Origin: Antarcticibacterium flavum
GTDB taxonomy: Bacteria > Bacteroidota > Bacteroidia > Flavobacteriales > Flavobacteriaceae
Assembly: GCF_006159205.1 (NCBI RefSeq)
Contig: NZ_CP040812.1
Coordinates: forward strand, 1,798,001-1,862,000
Reading direction: 5' to 3'
DNA length: 64,000 nucleotides
The position numbers were made by a program, and so were the translations under genes. Numbering within the stretch: the first letter of the stretch is position 1; the number at the start of each line of letters is the position of its first letter. Shown here in pieces: positions 9,493 through 17,613 of the stretch. Below the pieces are notes generated by a model. It saw only the letters and a program-made list of their open reading frames with translations. It made no database searches and was not told the DNA's origin.

Positions 9493-10368
9493 ATGAGAAC
9501 CTTAAGTAACAATTTTGCAAAGTATCTTACGTACTTTGCTTTTTCAATTTTCGCAGTGGGCTTTACAAGCTGTAGTAATGATGATGACATTGATGACGTG
9601 ATTATTGATCCTGATCCAGATCCAACAGGTTCGATCACAGTCCAGGACCAGCAAACAATTTCTCAAAACACTATTATTGTACAGAGCGTAACCGTAGGCC
9701 AGGACAGCTGGCTTGTTGCCAGAAATGCCGGGGAAGAAACCGAGGCAGGAATAGTTTCTGAATCTGTTTGGCTGGAAGAAGGAACTCACACCAATGTGGA
9801 ACTTGAATTAACCAGTGATGCTAACCTAACCGGGGATGAAGAGGGAGATGATATTGTAATCATGCTTCACCGGGATGCGGGAGTTGCCGGTACATTTGAA
9901 TATGAAACTACAAGCGGACCTGATAGTCCTATTCAAAATGCAGCAGGAGAAAATGTGAGTGAAACGGTAAATGTTTTGGCTCCAAGCCTTATGGCTGCTG
10001 ACAACCAGATGGTTACTGAAAATAATGAAGTAACCTTTAGCAATGTGAATACACTCAATGATGGATGGATCGTACTCTATGGAGAAAATGAAGATGGAAC
10101 TATTAACGAAGATGAGATCCTTGGTAGTGGTTTTGTAGAAGCCGGAACCTGGGATGATTTCACCGTGGCATTTGATGATCCAGACTTTGACTATTCAGGA
10201 TACACAATATATCCAAGGCTTTACAATGATGATCCTGCCGACCAGGAATTCACCTACACCCCTGGAGGTACAGAAGACCTTCCTGAAAGATATGGTTTTG
10301 ACACTACTACAGGTGAAGGTAGATTTGTTTGGAATAGAAGTACTACCGGAGGATTTACAATTCAATAG
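9493..10368 (+). CDS. Lipoprotein with two DUF7282-like repeats
   Basis: A 291-residue lipoprotein. The signal ends at VGFTSC (Cys near residue 27), followed by the acidic stretch SNDDDIDD and a DPDPDP linker. Two homologous repeats follow: one beginning ITVQDQQTISQNTIIVQSVT and ending around residue 155, the other beginning MAADNQMVTENNEVTFSNV. Each has the core SWLVARN or GWIVLYG and an acidic DGTIN/DEIL loop. This matches my recall of the DUF7282 fold found in surface proteins. The mature protein is very acidic, which would suit a marine or salt-adapted cell surface. Partner unknown. It has its own terminator. Confidence 0.82.
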   Translation: MRTLSNNFAKYLTYFAFSIFAVGFTSCSNDDDIDDVIIDPDPDPTGSITVQDQQTISQNTIIVQSVTVGQDSWLVARNAGEETEAGIVSESVWLEEGTHTNVELELTSDANLTGDEEGDDIVIMLHRDAGVAGTFEYETTSGPDSPIQNAAGENVSETVNVLAPSLMAADNQMVTENNEVTFSNVNTLNDGWIVLYGENEDGTINEDEILGSGFVEAGTWDDFTVAFDDPDFDYSGYTIYPRLYNDDPADQEFTYTPGGTEDLPERYGFDTTTGEGRFVWNRSTTGGFTIQ

Positions 10369-10420
10369 TCAAATAAAATTTATTAAGAGCTTGTAAACCA
10401 GAATTGAAATTGAAATCATA

Positions 10421-10455
10421 AAAAAGGAACTGTTTTTCAGCAGTTCCTTTTTTTA
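10421..10455 (+). terminator. Intrinsic terminator of the DUF7282-like lipoprotein gene
   Basis: An AAAGGAACTG stem pairs with CAGTTCCTTT, followed by a run of T. Confidence 0.88.
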
Positions 10456-10695
10456 TGATTAAATATTATATCCCTCTTAAACCTTTTTCGGGAAATGAAG
10501 TCTAAATATTACAGAACCAGAAAGTTACTTAAAAAATCAGTTTTGTTTTATACTGGCGAGTATAAATCTAAGAGAATGAATATTTGAAATAATAAACAAC
10601 CCCAGGTTATTCCCAAAGGGAAAAGTATTGAGTTTTCATTGCACCAATCTGTTTGAATTAAGCCACTATACAGATAGGAAAAATTTTCCCCTACC

Positions 10696-10725
10696 AGATC
10701 CCGCCACCCGGCGGGATCTTTTTTC
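10696..10725. terminator. GC-rich hairpin after the copper ATPase stop codon
   Basis: AGATCCCGCC-accc-GGCGGGATCT lies a few bases past the stop codon of the P-type ATPase. The T-run is on the plus side, so as a U-tract terminator it works best for plus-strand read-through. For the minus-strand ATPase it would act as a 3' stabilising stem. Confidence 0.65.
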
Positions 10726-10728
10726 AAT

Positions 10729-13700
10729 TTATTTCAAGCTTGCTCCTCTCAACCTCAGCGCATTTGCTATTACAGAAACAGAACTAAAACTCATTGCAAG
10801 AGCAGCGATCATTGGTGACAGCAGGATCCCAAATACAGGATATAAAACCCCTGCAGCAATTGGCACTCCCAGGGTGTTGTAAATAAGCGCAAAGAAGAGA
10901 TTTTCTTTTATATTCCTCATCACCTTCTTACTCAGCTTTTTTGCTTTCACAACCCCCTGCAGGTCTCCCTTCACCAGTGTGATCTCCGCACTTTCTATAG
11001 CAACATCGGCCCCTGTGCCCATAGCGATACCAATATCGGCTTTCGCAAGTGCCGGAGCATCATTAATGCCGTCTCCTGCCATTGCTACTTTCTTTCCACT
11101 TTGCTGCAGGCGCTCCACCTCCTGTAATTTATCCCCGGGAAGCATCCCTGCTTTAAAGCTGGTAAGATGTAGATCCCCGGCAACAGCTCCTGCTGTTTTT
11201 TCATTATCTCCTGTGAGCATGATCACCTCCAGGCCTTCGTCGAGCAACTCCTTAAGGGCAGCTTTACTGGTTTGCTTAATAGGATCTGTAATAGTAATAT
11301 AACCTTCAACCTTGCCTCCTACCGCGAGATAAGAAACAGTTTTTCCCAGCTCCTGCTCTGCTTCCACCTGGCTTCTTAAATTAGCTGTAATCCCGGCATT
11401 CACTTCCTTCATGAGCTTCTCATTACCCAGGGCTATTTTTTTATCCTGCACATTTCCTGTTACCCCTTTTCCGGTAACCGCGATAAAGGAAGAGGCTTCA
11501 GGAAGGGTGATCTTCTTCTCCCGGGCATATTTAACCGTTGCCTCGGCAAGTGGATGTTCACTCATACTGTTTACTCCGGCTATAATAGCTGTGAGTTTTT
11601 CTTCGGAAAGATTTCCTGCAGACACTACTTTTTCCACACTTGGACGGCCTTCTGTAATTGTTCCGGTTTTATCAATAATGAGCACATCTACTTTATCCAT
11701 TTGTTCCAGCGCCCTGGCATTCTTGATAAGCACCCCGTTTTGCGCTCCCTTCCCAACTCCTACCATAACAGACATTGGGGTGGCAAGCCCCAGCGCACAT
11801 GGACAGGCGATGATCAATACCGCAATGGCATTAATAAGAGCATAGACATAAGAAGGTTCCGGGCCATAAATAGCCCATACGATATAAGTAATGATAGAAA
11901 TGATCACCACTACGGGCACAAAATAGGCCGAGATCCTGTCTGCCAGTTTTTGAATGGGCGCCTGGGAACGGCTGGCATCATTTACCATTTTGATGATCTG
12001 TGCAAGAAGGGTTTCATTCCCAACCTTCTCTGCCTTCATTGTAAAGGACTGGTTCCCATTGATGGTTCCCGATGTTACTTTTTCACCTTCAGCTTTATCA
12101 ACCGGAATTGGCTCCCCGGTGATCATCGATTCATCTATGCTGGTACTACCGGTCTCAATAATCCCATCCACCGGAATCTTTCCGCCGGGCTTAACCCGCA
12201 GGATGTCACCAACCATAATTTGGTCTGTAGGCACTGTTTCCTCCTGCCCGTTTACAACCCTTATTGCGGTGTTTGGGGAAAGTTTAAGCAACTCCTTGAT
12301 CGCGGAATTGGTCCTGGAATGAGCCCTGGCTTCCATCACCTGTCCCAGCAGGACCAGCGTTAGGATCACGGTGGCTGCTTCGAAATATACATGTACAGTG
12401 CCGTGGTGTGTTAAAAACTGTTCCGGAAAAAAACCGGGTACAAGAAGACCGAAGACACTAAAGATCCACGCAATCCCTGCACCTATCCCAATAAGAGTAA
12501 ACATATTCAAATTCCAGGTGAGAATAGATTTGTACGCCCGTTCAAAGAACATCCACGTGGCATAGAAAACTACAGGGATTGAAAGTACAAACTGCACCCA
12601 GTTCCAGTAGTACATATCCATGATATCATATAGTGGATTACCCGGGATCATCTCAGACATAGCGATGATGAAAATAGGCAGGGTAAATGCAGTGGCGATC
12701 TTTAATTTCCTCAGAAGCTTTTGATAGCCCTTTTCCTCTGCTGAAGGTTCCGGCTCAACGGGAACCAAATCCATCCCGCAAATTGGGCAATCCCCCGGTT
12801 CATCCCGCTCAATCTCAGGATGCATTGGGCAGGTATAAGTTGTCCCGGCACTCTTGAAACTCATCTCCTCCACCAGGTCCATTCCGCAAACGGGACAGTC
12901 GCCCGGCTTGTCATAAGTTTTCTCTCCCTCACAATGCATAGGACAGTAAAAGGTGCCGGTGCCCGTTCCCTTTGGTTTGGCAGCTTCCTTTTTCATCTGC
13001 TCCCGGTCCTCCCAGGGCAGATAGATATTATAAGTCCCGCCATCCTTCTCAAATATTTTTCTGAATTCCTCAACGGGAATAGAGCGATCCATAGTTACAA
13101 CCGCCACTTCTTTTTCAAGGTCTACAGCCACAGATTCCACACCTTCAACCTTGTTTAAAAGATCCTCCACATGTTGCCGACAGCCTTTACAGGTCATCCC
13201 GGTTATCTTATATTCCTGCCGTACTCCGGTGGAAGTCTTGTCTGTTATTCCATAGCTACCGCCATCTTTCGCCAGGGCCTGCTGAAATTTTTCAGTTTTA
13301 ATATGCCTCTCCATCTGCACCTCAGCTTCAGCCTTTTCAAGATCAACCGAAGCATTTTTCACTCCGGGAACTTCATTAAGAACCTTCTCCACATGCGTCC
13401 GGCAGCCGTTACAGGTCATCCCTGAGACTGAATATTTATGTACCATCACTTTATTATCCTGCGAATTCCCTGCTGAAGGCTCTGCATCAGAAAGATCTGA
13501 AATGCTATAATTCCCGCCATGTTTCTTTAATGCCTGCTGAAATTCCTCAGTTTTGATATGTCTTTCCATCTCCACCTCAGCCTCAGCTTTTTCAAGATTG
13601 ACCGAAGCATTTTTCACTCCGGGAACTTCTTTCAAAACCTTCTCCACATGCGTCCGGCAGCCGTTACAGGTCATCCCTGAGACTGAATATTTATGGACCC

Positions 13701-13956
13701 TAACTTTATTCTTCTCTGAATTCCCTGCTGAAGGCTCTGCATCAGAAAGATCTGAAATGCTATAATTCCCGCCATGTTTCTTTAATGCCTGCTGAAATTC
13801 CTCAGTTTTGATATGTCTTCCCATCTCCACCTCCGCTTCAGCTTTTTCAAGATTGACCGAAGCATTTTTCACTCCGGGAACTTCTTTCAAAACCTTCTCC
13901 ACATGCGTCCGGCAGCCGTTGCAGGTCATTCCTGATATTCGATATGTATGTTTCAT
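10729..13956 (-). CDS. copA: Copper-exporting P1B-type ATPase with four HMA domains
   Basis: A 1075-residue inner-membrane pump that exports copper (probably Cu+) using ATP. The N-terminus has four HMA domains with GMTCxGC sites (Cys 12/15, 97/100, 182/185, 256/259). The first three are nearly identical and spaced exactly 85 residues apart. Two heavy-metal-binding motifs follow: CPMHCEG...CPVCGMDL (from 338) and CPMHPEI...CPICGMDLVP (from 376). The pump core shows the membrane CPC (718-720), phosphorylation site DKTGT (Asp 762) and GDGINDAPAL hinge. Length exceeds the usual 750-850 because of the extra N-terminal domains. It lies downstream of the copper-storage and AraC genes in the same direction, which suggests shared control. 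Confidence 0.96.
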   Translation of the reverse strand: MKHTYRISGMTCNGCRTHVEKVLKEVPGVKNASVNLEKAEAEVEMGRHIKTEEFQQALKKHGGNYSISDLSDAEPSAGNSEKNKVRVHKYSVSGMTCNGCRTHVEKVLKEVPGVKNASVNLEKAEAEVEMERHIKTEEFQQALKKHGGNYSISDLSDAEPSAGNSQDNKVMVHKYSVSGMTCNGCRTHVEKVLNEVPGVKNASVDLEKAEAEVQMERHIKTEKFQQALAKDGGSYGITDKTSTGVRQEYKITGMTCKGCRQHVEDLLNKVEGVESVAVDLEKEVAVVTMDRSIPVEEFRKIFEKDGGTYNIYLPWEDREQMKKEAAKPKGTGTGTFYCPMHCEGEKTYDKPGDCPVCGMDLVEEMSFKSAGTTYTCPMHPEIERDEPGDCPICGMDLVPVEPEPSAEEKGYQKLLRKLKIATAFTLPIFIIAMSEMIPGNPLYDIMDMYYWNWVQFVLSIPVVFYATWMFFERAYKSILTWNLNMFTLIGIGAGIAWIFSVFGLLVPGFFPEQFLTHHGTVHVYFEAATVILTLVLLGQVMEARAHSRTNSAIKELLKLSPNTAIRVVNGQEETVPTDQIMVGDILRVKPGGKIPVDGIIETGSTSIDESMITGEPIPVDKAEGEKVTSGTINGNQSFTMKAEKVGNETLLAQIIKMVNDASRSQAPIQKLADRISAYFVPVVVIISIITYIVWAIYGPEPSYVYALINAIAVLIIACPCALGLATPMSVMVGVGKGAQNGVLIKNARALEQMDKVDVLIIDKTGTITEGRPSVEKVVSAGNLSEEKLTAIIAGVNSMSEHPLAEATVKYAREKKITLPEASSFIAVTGKGVTGNVQDKKIALGNEKLMKEVNAGITANLRSQVEAEQELGKTVSYLAVGGKVEGYITITDPIKQTSKAALKELLDEGLEVIMLTGDNEKTAGAVAGDLHLTSFKAGMLPGDKLQEVERLQQSGKKVAMAGDGINDAPALAKADIGIAMGTGADVAIESAEITLVKGDLQGVVKAKKLSKKVMRNIKENLFFALIYNTLGVPIAAGVLYPVFGILLSPMIAALAMSFSSVSVIANALRLRGASLK

Positions 13957-14064
13957 AGCTTCAGAATTAATTAAACAAAATTAAGATATCCTATCCTGCC
14001 GTACTTTCAGTTTTAGAGAAATAAATTGTGATTTTATGTGTTTGAAGGAGAATTGGCCATTAAA

Positions 14065-14090
14065 AAACCCCGGAGGTTCCGGGGTTAATT
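14065..14090 (-). terminator. Terminator of the copper-storage gene
   Basis: On the minus strand, stem AACCCCGGA / TCCGGGGTT followed by TTTT, eight bases after the stop codon. It separates this gene from the ATPase gene. Confidence 0.8.
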
Positions 14091-14097
14091 TGATTTC

Positions 14098-14418
14098 TTA
14101 AGCAGCATAGCTTCTGCAAGCCTCTACGCATTCACGGCAGGCTTTTGCGCAATCCTTGCAATGCTGGTGTTCGTGTTTCTCACACTCATTTGCACAGGCT
14201 TCGCACACTTTTATACAGTAATCAATAAGTCCCTGTACATCTTTATACTTAGTAGATAATACCTGGTTAAGTGTAGAGCAAACCTCTGCACATACCCGGT
14301 CTGTTCTTATACAGGTAGCCATCATTTTTACATTGTCTTCATCAAGGCACGCATCTGCACAATAGTTACACGCATTGATGCATTTACCTAATGCATGGAT
14401 CAATTTTTCATTTCTCAT
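14098..14418 (-). CDS. Four-helix-bundle copper-storage-like protein (Csp)
   Basis: A 106-residue protein with 16 cysteines (13, 17, 20, 24, 36, 43, 47, 68, 72, 75, 79, 87, 90, 94, 97, 101), mostly spaced i, i+3/i+4 along helices. A His-rich turn (KHEHQHC) precedes the last helix. This is the layout of the DUF326/Csp family, in which cysteines inside a four-helix bundle bind many Cu(I) ions. There is no signal peptide, which fits the cytosolic Csp3 type. It lies between the HMA-AraC regulator and the copper ATPase genes. Role inferred: buffering of cytosolic copper. Confidence 0.92.
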   Translation of the reverse strand: MRNEKLIHALGKCINACNYCADACLDEDNVKMMATCIRTDRVCAEVCSTLNQVLSTKYKDVQGLIDYCIKVCEACANECEKHEHQHCKDCAKACRECVEACRSYAA

Positions 14419-14511
14419 AATATTGGTTTTTAATGGTTTACATTAAAGTTAAGCAGAAGAAACCGTAATGACTTTTAATATTATGGTAAAATTTTATAAA
14501 ATCCCGGGATT

Positions 14512-15081
14512 TTATATTGAATCCAAAGAATTTCTGGACCTTAAATGCTTTGCGCGATATTGGGATGGAGTGATCCCGGTAGTTTTTTTGAATTGGGTAG
14601 AAAGATAAGCGGGGCTGCTGTAACCCATGTCCATAGCAATTTCCTGGATGCTAAGCTCATCATATTCCAGAAGTTCCTTGATTCTTTCAGTCTTTACCTC
14701 CTGTTGATAATGCTGGATGCTTTTTCCTTCACTGCGGGTAAATACAGAACTTAAATGGCTGTAATCAAGGTGCAGGTCTTCCTTTAATATTTCTGAAAGA
14801 TTTTTATTTCTGAAGGCCTTGTCTTCATATACGCTTTTAATTATAAGCGATTTTACCCTGTTCACCAGCCTGCTCTCCCTGTCGCCAATAAGCTGAAATC
14901 CCAGCTTATCCAAATGCTGATTAAGGATATTTTCCTCATCGGGAGAAAGTTTCCTTTCAATTTCAACCTCCCCCAGAGTTATATTATGCAAAGGAATATG
15001 GTTTTTCTCCATCACCTCCTTTACCGCAAGGATGCAGCGGTCACAAACCATGTTCTTAATGTAAAGGACGTTTTTGTTCAT
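14512..15081 (-). CDS. AraC-family regulator with N-terminal HMA-like domain
   Basis: A 189-residue protein. Residues 1-75 look like an HMA metal-binding domain: a beta-strand, then NMVCDRC (Cys 13 and 16), a helix, and the closing LGFQLIG strand. Residues about 90-185 are an AraC-type double helix-turn-helix, with KNLSEILKEDLHLDYSHLSSVF in the first half and IQEIAMDMGYSSPAYLSTQFKK-like sequence plus GITPSQYR in the second. The usual AraC cupin domain is absent. The context (Csp, copper ATPase, CusABC) suggests that Cu(I) binding to the two cysteines controls DNA binding. Its targets are probably the neighbouring genes; this is inference. Confidence 0.9.
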   Translation of the reverse strand: MNKNVLYIKNMVCDRCILAVKEVMEKNHIPLHNITLGEVEIERKLSPDEENILNQHLDKLGFQLIGDRESRLVNRVKSLIIKSVYEDKAFRNKNLSEILKEDLHLDYSHLSSVFTRSEGKSIQHYQQEVKTERIKELLEYDELSIQEIAMDMGYSSPAYLSTQFKKTTGITPSQYRAKHLRSRNSLDSI

Positions 15082-15099
15082 ATTGATTTATCCGGAATA

Positions 15100-15183
15100 G
15101 ATTTGAGATTTGAGATATGAGATTTGAGATATGAGATATGAGAATTGAGATATGAGAATTGAGATATGAGAATTGAGATTTGG
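15100..15183. repeat. Heptamer array, GATATGA/GATTTGA/GAATTGA type
   Basis: Twelve 7-bp units in phase: GATTTGA, GATATGA and GAATTGA variants that differ only at the third and fourth bases. It begins 19 bases upstream of the HMA-AraC start codon, where promoter or leader sequence would be expected, so a change in copy number could alter that gene's expression. The rest of the 15082-15349 gap shows only a terminator. Confidence 0.92.
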
Positions 15184-15317
15184 GATCATTATTGTCTGGT
15201 AAAAATGTTTAGCTTCTTCAAAAAGAACATCATTACTAGTCATTCCTCATTTTGTCGTGGCTTTTGATTCTTGATTCTTTACCCGGTGAATAACGATTTT
15301 GAATTTGAGAAAATATA

Positions 15318-15345
15318 AACCCGGCAAAAACTTGCCGGGTTTAAT
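15318..15345 (-). terminator. Terminator of the DUF3347 lipoprotein gene
   Basis: AAACCCGGCAA / TTGCCGGGTTT hairpin just past the stop codon of the DUF3347 gene on the minus strand. Confidence 0.8.
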
Positions 15346-15349
15346 AGTA

Positions 15350-15943
15350 CTATTGTATGGTAGCTTCTACCCTACCACATTTAAGCATTTTATCTCCGTA
15401 ATAGGGATTTCTTATCTCCTTTACATTTGAGAACCAGGCATCACCTTTTCCCTCAAAAGCCATAGGACAGTACTGCTTATATATCTCTCCCGAAGCAAGT
15501 GCTCCTTCAAGTTTTGTTTCCATAGCTTTGGTAAGGTCTGAGAAGGCTTCTCTTTGCTCATTCACATTAGTGGAAGTGGAGATCCTTCTGGCCGATGCTG
15601 CAAGGTCTTCAAAACCTTCCTCTGTTTCCAGATCTGCGATCATCCCTTTTGCCCGGTCCTGGGCCATTTCTGCATCGGTTTGAACAAGGGCCTGCTTGAT
15701 ATCTATGTAATGCTGGTATACAGATGCGATCTCCTCATCCTGGAATTCTGCCGTGATCTCATCGTTTAGCACCACGTCATCTCCAGTGGTGTGGTCCATA
15801 TCATGCTCCATGTCCTCTCCCTCGCGCATTTCGTGTTGCATTGGCTCTGCAGCTTCATCTTCTTTTGTTTCCCTGCAGGAGGTCATTGATAAAGTTCCTG
15901 CCACAAGGCTTAACATCATTAAATTTCTAAGAGTTTTTTTCAT
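15350..15943 (-). CDS. DUF3347 lipoprotein, likely periplasmic copper binder
   Basis: A 197-residue lipoprotein with signal LVAGTLSMTSC (Cys near residue 23). A Met/His/Asp/Glu-rich linker follows (MQHEMREGEDMEHDMDH), which could bind metal. The DUF3347 domain fills about residues 60-197: a helical part (SVYQHYIDIKQALVQ) and a C-terminal motif YCPMAF...WFSNVKEIRNPYYG...MLKCG. The same domain is fused to the end of the CusB-like protein of this region. It forms the last gene of a likely DUF305-PepSY-DUF3347 run. Inferred role: holding or passing copper in the periplasm, in the manner of CusF. Confidence 0.9.
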   Translation of the reverse strand: MKKTLRNLMMLSLVAGTLSMTSCRETKEDEAAEPMQHEMREGEDMEHDMDHTTGDDVVLNDEITAEFQDEEIASVYQHYIDIKQALVQTDAEMAQDRAKGMIADLETEEGFEDLAASARRISTSTNVNEQREAFSDLTKAMETKLEGALASGEIYKQYCPMAFEGKGDAWFSNVKEIRNPYYGDKMLKCGRVEATIQ

Positions 15944-15979
15944 TTTGTGCTTGTTTAAAATTCAGATTATAGTTAAAAA

Positions 15980-16693
15980 TTATTTTCGTGTTATAAATTC
16001 TTTGATCCTGTAAATAGAAGGAGAGGTGAGATACCATAATAGGAATCCGCTAAGGACAGTTATTAAACCTAACAGCGAGAAAACCCGCAGGATCGTGTTA
16101 TTAAAATCATCCCTTCCCTCATAATCCATAGTATGGGTCATCCACAGGAAGTCAAACCATCTCCAGTCCCGGTGCCGAACACTTTTAAAGCTGGCATCTT
16201 TTATTGAAACATAGGCTTTCAAATTTTCAGGAGTTTTATAGGAGATCACATATGCAGGGAGGGAGCCACTCCTGTATTCATGATGTTTCCCGGTTTCTTC
16301 AATCCTTTCAATTCCTGCAATTTCCAATCCTTCTGCCATATGTCTTCCCGCAATATCCAGGGCCTCCTCTTTGGACAATTCTGTTTTTTCTTTTCCGGTT
16401 TGAGCGTTGATTAGAATCTTCCCATTGACAAGGTAATACGGCTGCCCGGCTATTTCCTTTAACTCAAGGCTTTCCACCTCTATTTTTTCCAATGCATCTC
16501 CCGGCAGGCCTAAGTTATTAAAACCGATAACCTCAGGGTGGTGCTTCTTGAAATGATCGCCGTGTATCTCATCAAGGTTGGTCCAGCTAAAATACAATCC
16601 ACTTACAGTCCACATAATAAATTGTAGGCCGATAAAGATCCCAAGATAGCGGTGAACCTTTCTGTATTTGAGGATGGTCTTTCGGTTAGCCAA
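15980..16693 (-). CDS. PepSY-domain membrane protein
   Basis: A 237-residue protein with an N-terminal transmembrane helix (YLGIFIGLQFIMWTVSGLYF), a periplasmic PepSY region (about 60-185, including LSKEEALDIAGRHM and AYVSIKDASF), and a C-terminal helix (VFSLLGLITVLSGFLLWYL). The WRWFDFLWMTHTMDY segment with HT is conserved in PepSY-TM proteins. Family members occur with metal-reductase or siderophore systems. Here it follows the DUF305 gene by 63 bases and precedes the DUF3347 gene by 36, so it belongs to the copper region. The exact role is unknown. Confidence 0.87.
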   Translation of the reverse strand: MANRKTILKYRKVHRYLGIFIGLQFIMWTVSGLYFSWTNLDEIHGDHFKKHHPEVIGFNNLGLPGDALEKIEVESLELKEIAGQPYYLVNGKILINAQTGKEKTELSKEEALDIAGRHMAEGLEIAGIERIEETGKHHEYRSGSLPAYVISYKTPENLKAYVSIKDASFKSVRHRDWRWFDFLWMTHTMDYEGRDDFNNTILRVFSLLGLITVLSGFLLWYLTSPSIYRIKEFITRK

Positions 16694-16756
16694 TTTTATA
16701 TCTTTCTAAAATTATCTGCAAATTTATTGAATTTTCTATCTTTCGCAGCGTTTCCT

Positions 16757-17206
16757 CTATTGTTGTTCCAGTCTTTCTATCAAAGCTTTCATTTGGGCGA
16801 TCTCCTCTTTTTGGGCCTTGATGATCTCTTCTGCCAGCTTCTTCACCTCAGGATCCTGGATATTGGCTTCCTGGCTGGTAAGTATGGCAGAGGAATGGTG
16901 AGGGATCATACCCTTCATATACTGCACATCCCCTATACCTGTCTGGGCTCTCATCATATAAAATGTAACTACAAAAACCACTGCAGCCACCCCTATAATA
17001 ACATAATTGGTCTTTTTGTTCTTATACATTCCCCACATGTACAACATCATAGTGATGGCCATTGGGGCTATCATTAAAATTGTCATATAGGTGCGCATAG
17101 TGCTAAGCATCACGTGGCCAAACACGTCCACATTGAAGAACATGACCGCATACATTATGATGAAGGAGGTCAACATCATTAAACCGAATTTTAGATAGTT
17201 GTTCAT
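16757..17206 (-). CDS. DUF305 membrane protein
   Basis: A 149-residue protein with three hydrophobic helices in its first 85 residues (LMMLTSFIIMYAVMFF, YMTILMIAPMAITMMLYMWGMY, YVIIGVAAVVFVVTFYMM). A DUF305 four-helix-type domain follows, with the metal-binding signature YMKGMIPHHSSAIL and the second element AQKEEIAQMKALI. The paired His and several Met residues suit copper binding; DUF305 proteins often lie beside copper genes. It is probably the first gene of the DUF305-PepSY-DUF3347 transcript, since a 400-base repeat region lies upstream. Confidence 0.9.
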   Translation of the reverse strand: MNNYLKFGLMMLTSFIIMYAVMFFNVDVFGHVMLSTMRTYMTILMIAPMAITMMLYMWGMYKNKKTNYVIIGVAAVVFVVTFYMMRAQTGIGDVQYMKGMIPHHSSAILTSQEANIQDPEVKKLAEEIIKAQKEEIAQMKALIERLEQQ

Positions 17207-17613
17207 ATTGTTTGTTTTTGGTTGTTACTACTTTATATATCTCTTTTCTCTTTCTCTAATTAGCCTCGACTCTTCATGGTGAATTCGGCTTTCCATTACC
17301 TGCCTCAGGATTTGATCTTCATTATTTTATTCCTGTCCCATAGGGACTATCTATTGGTAGAAAAAATAATCAGAAGCTACCTGTGCCGTAGGTACAGAAT
17401 ATAAATCAGGCTTATTATATGCCGTACCTAAAGGCACGGTGGTCTTCCTTTTTTTCATATCTACCCATATTTGGTCCCTAAAGGGACAAAAAACGTTCAT
17501 CAAAGGTACCTGGTTTAAAGGTTCAGCATCTAAGGTTTTAAACTAACGATCATCCTCACACTGCGCCCGTTCTCTCCTGCCAATCTAGACAACTCAAAAT
17601 TCCACAATTTCTC
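17207..17613. other. Intergenic region with palindrome cluster
   Basis: 407 bases between the DUF2911 stop and DUF305 start. No gene is seen. It holds the palindrome cluster at 17330-17490 and otherwise AT-rich sequence that could carry the DUF305 promoter. Confidence 0.5.
17330..17490. repeat. Cluster of four related short palindromes
   Basis: Four inverted repeats share the theme G-T-C/G-CC-n-TA-n-GG-n-AC: GTCCCATAGGGAC (17335-17347), CTGTGCCGTAGGTACAG (17381-17397), GCCGTACCTAAAGGCACGG (17421-17439) and GTCCCTAAAGGGAC (17474-17487), spaced 24-34 bases apart. This looks like a REP-type repeat unit. Confidence 0.75.

Larger units (their letters stand above)
10369..10728. other. Intergenic region between convergent genes
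   Basis: 360 bases holding two hairpins (listed separately). The remainder is AT-rich and shows no supportable gene. Confidence 0.5.

Noticed and set aside
11554..12363. 269-residue plus-strand ORF
   Set aside because: It is the antisense shadow of the copper ATPase, whose motifs are complete on the minus strand.
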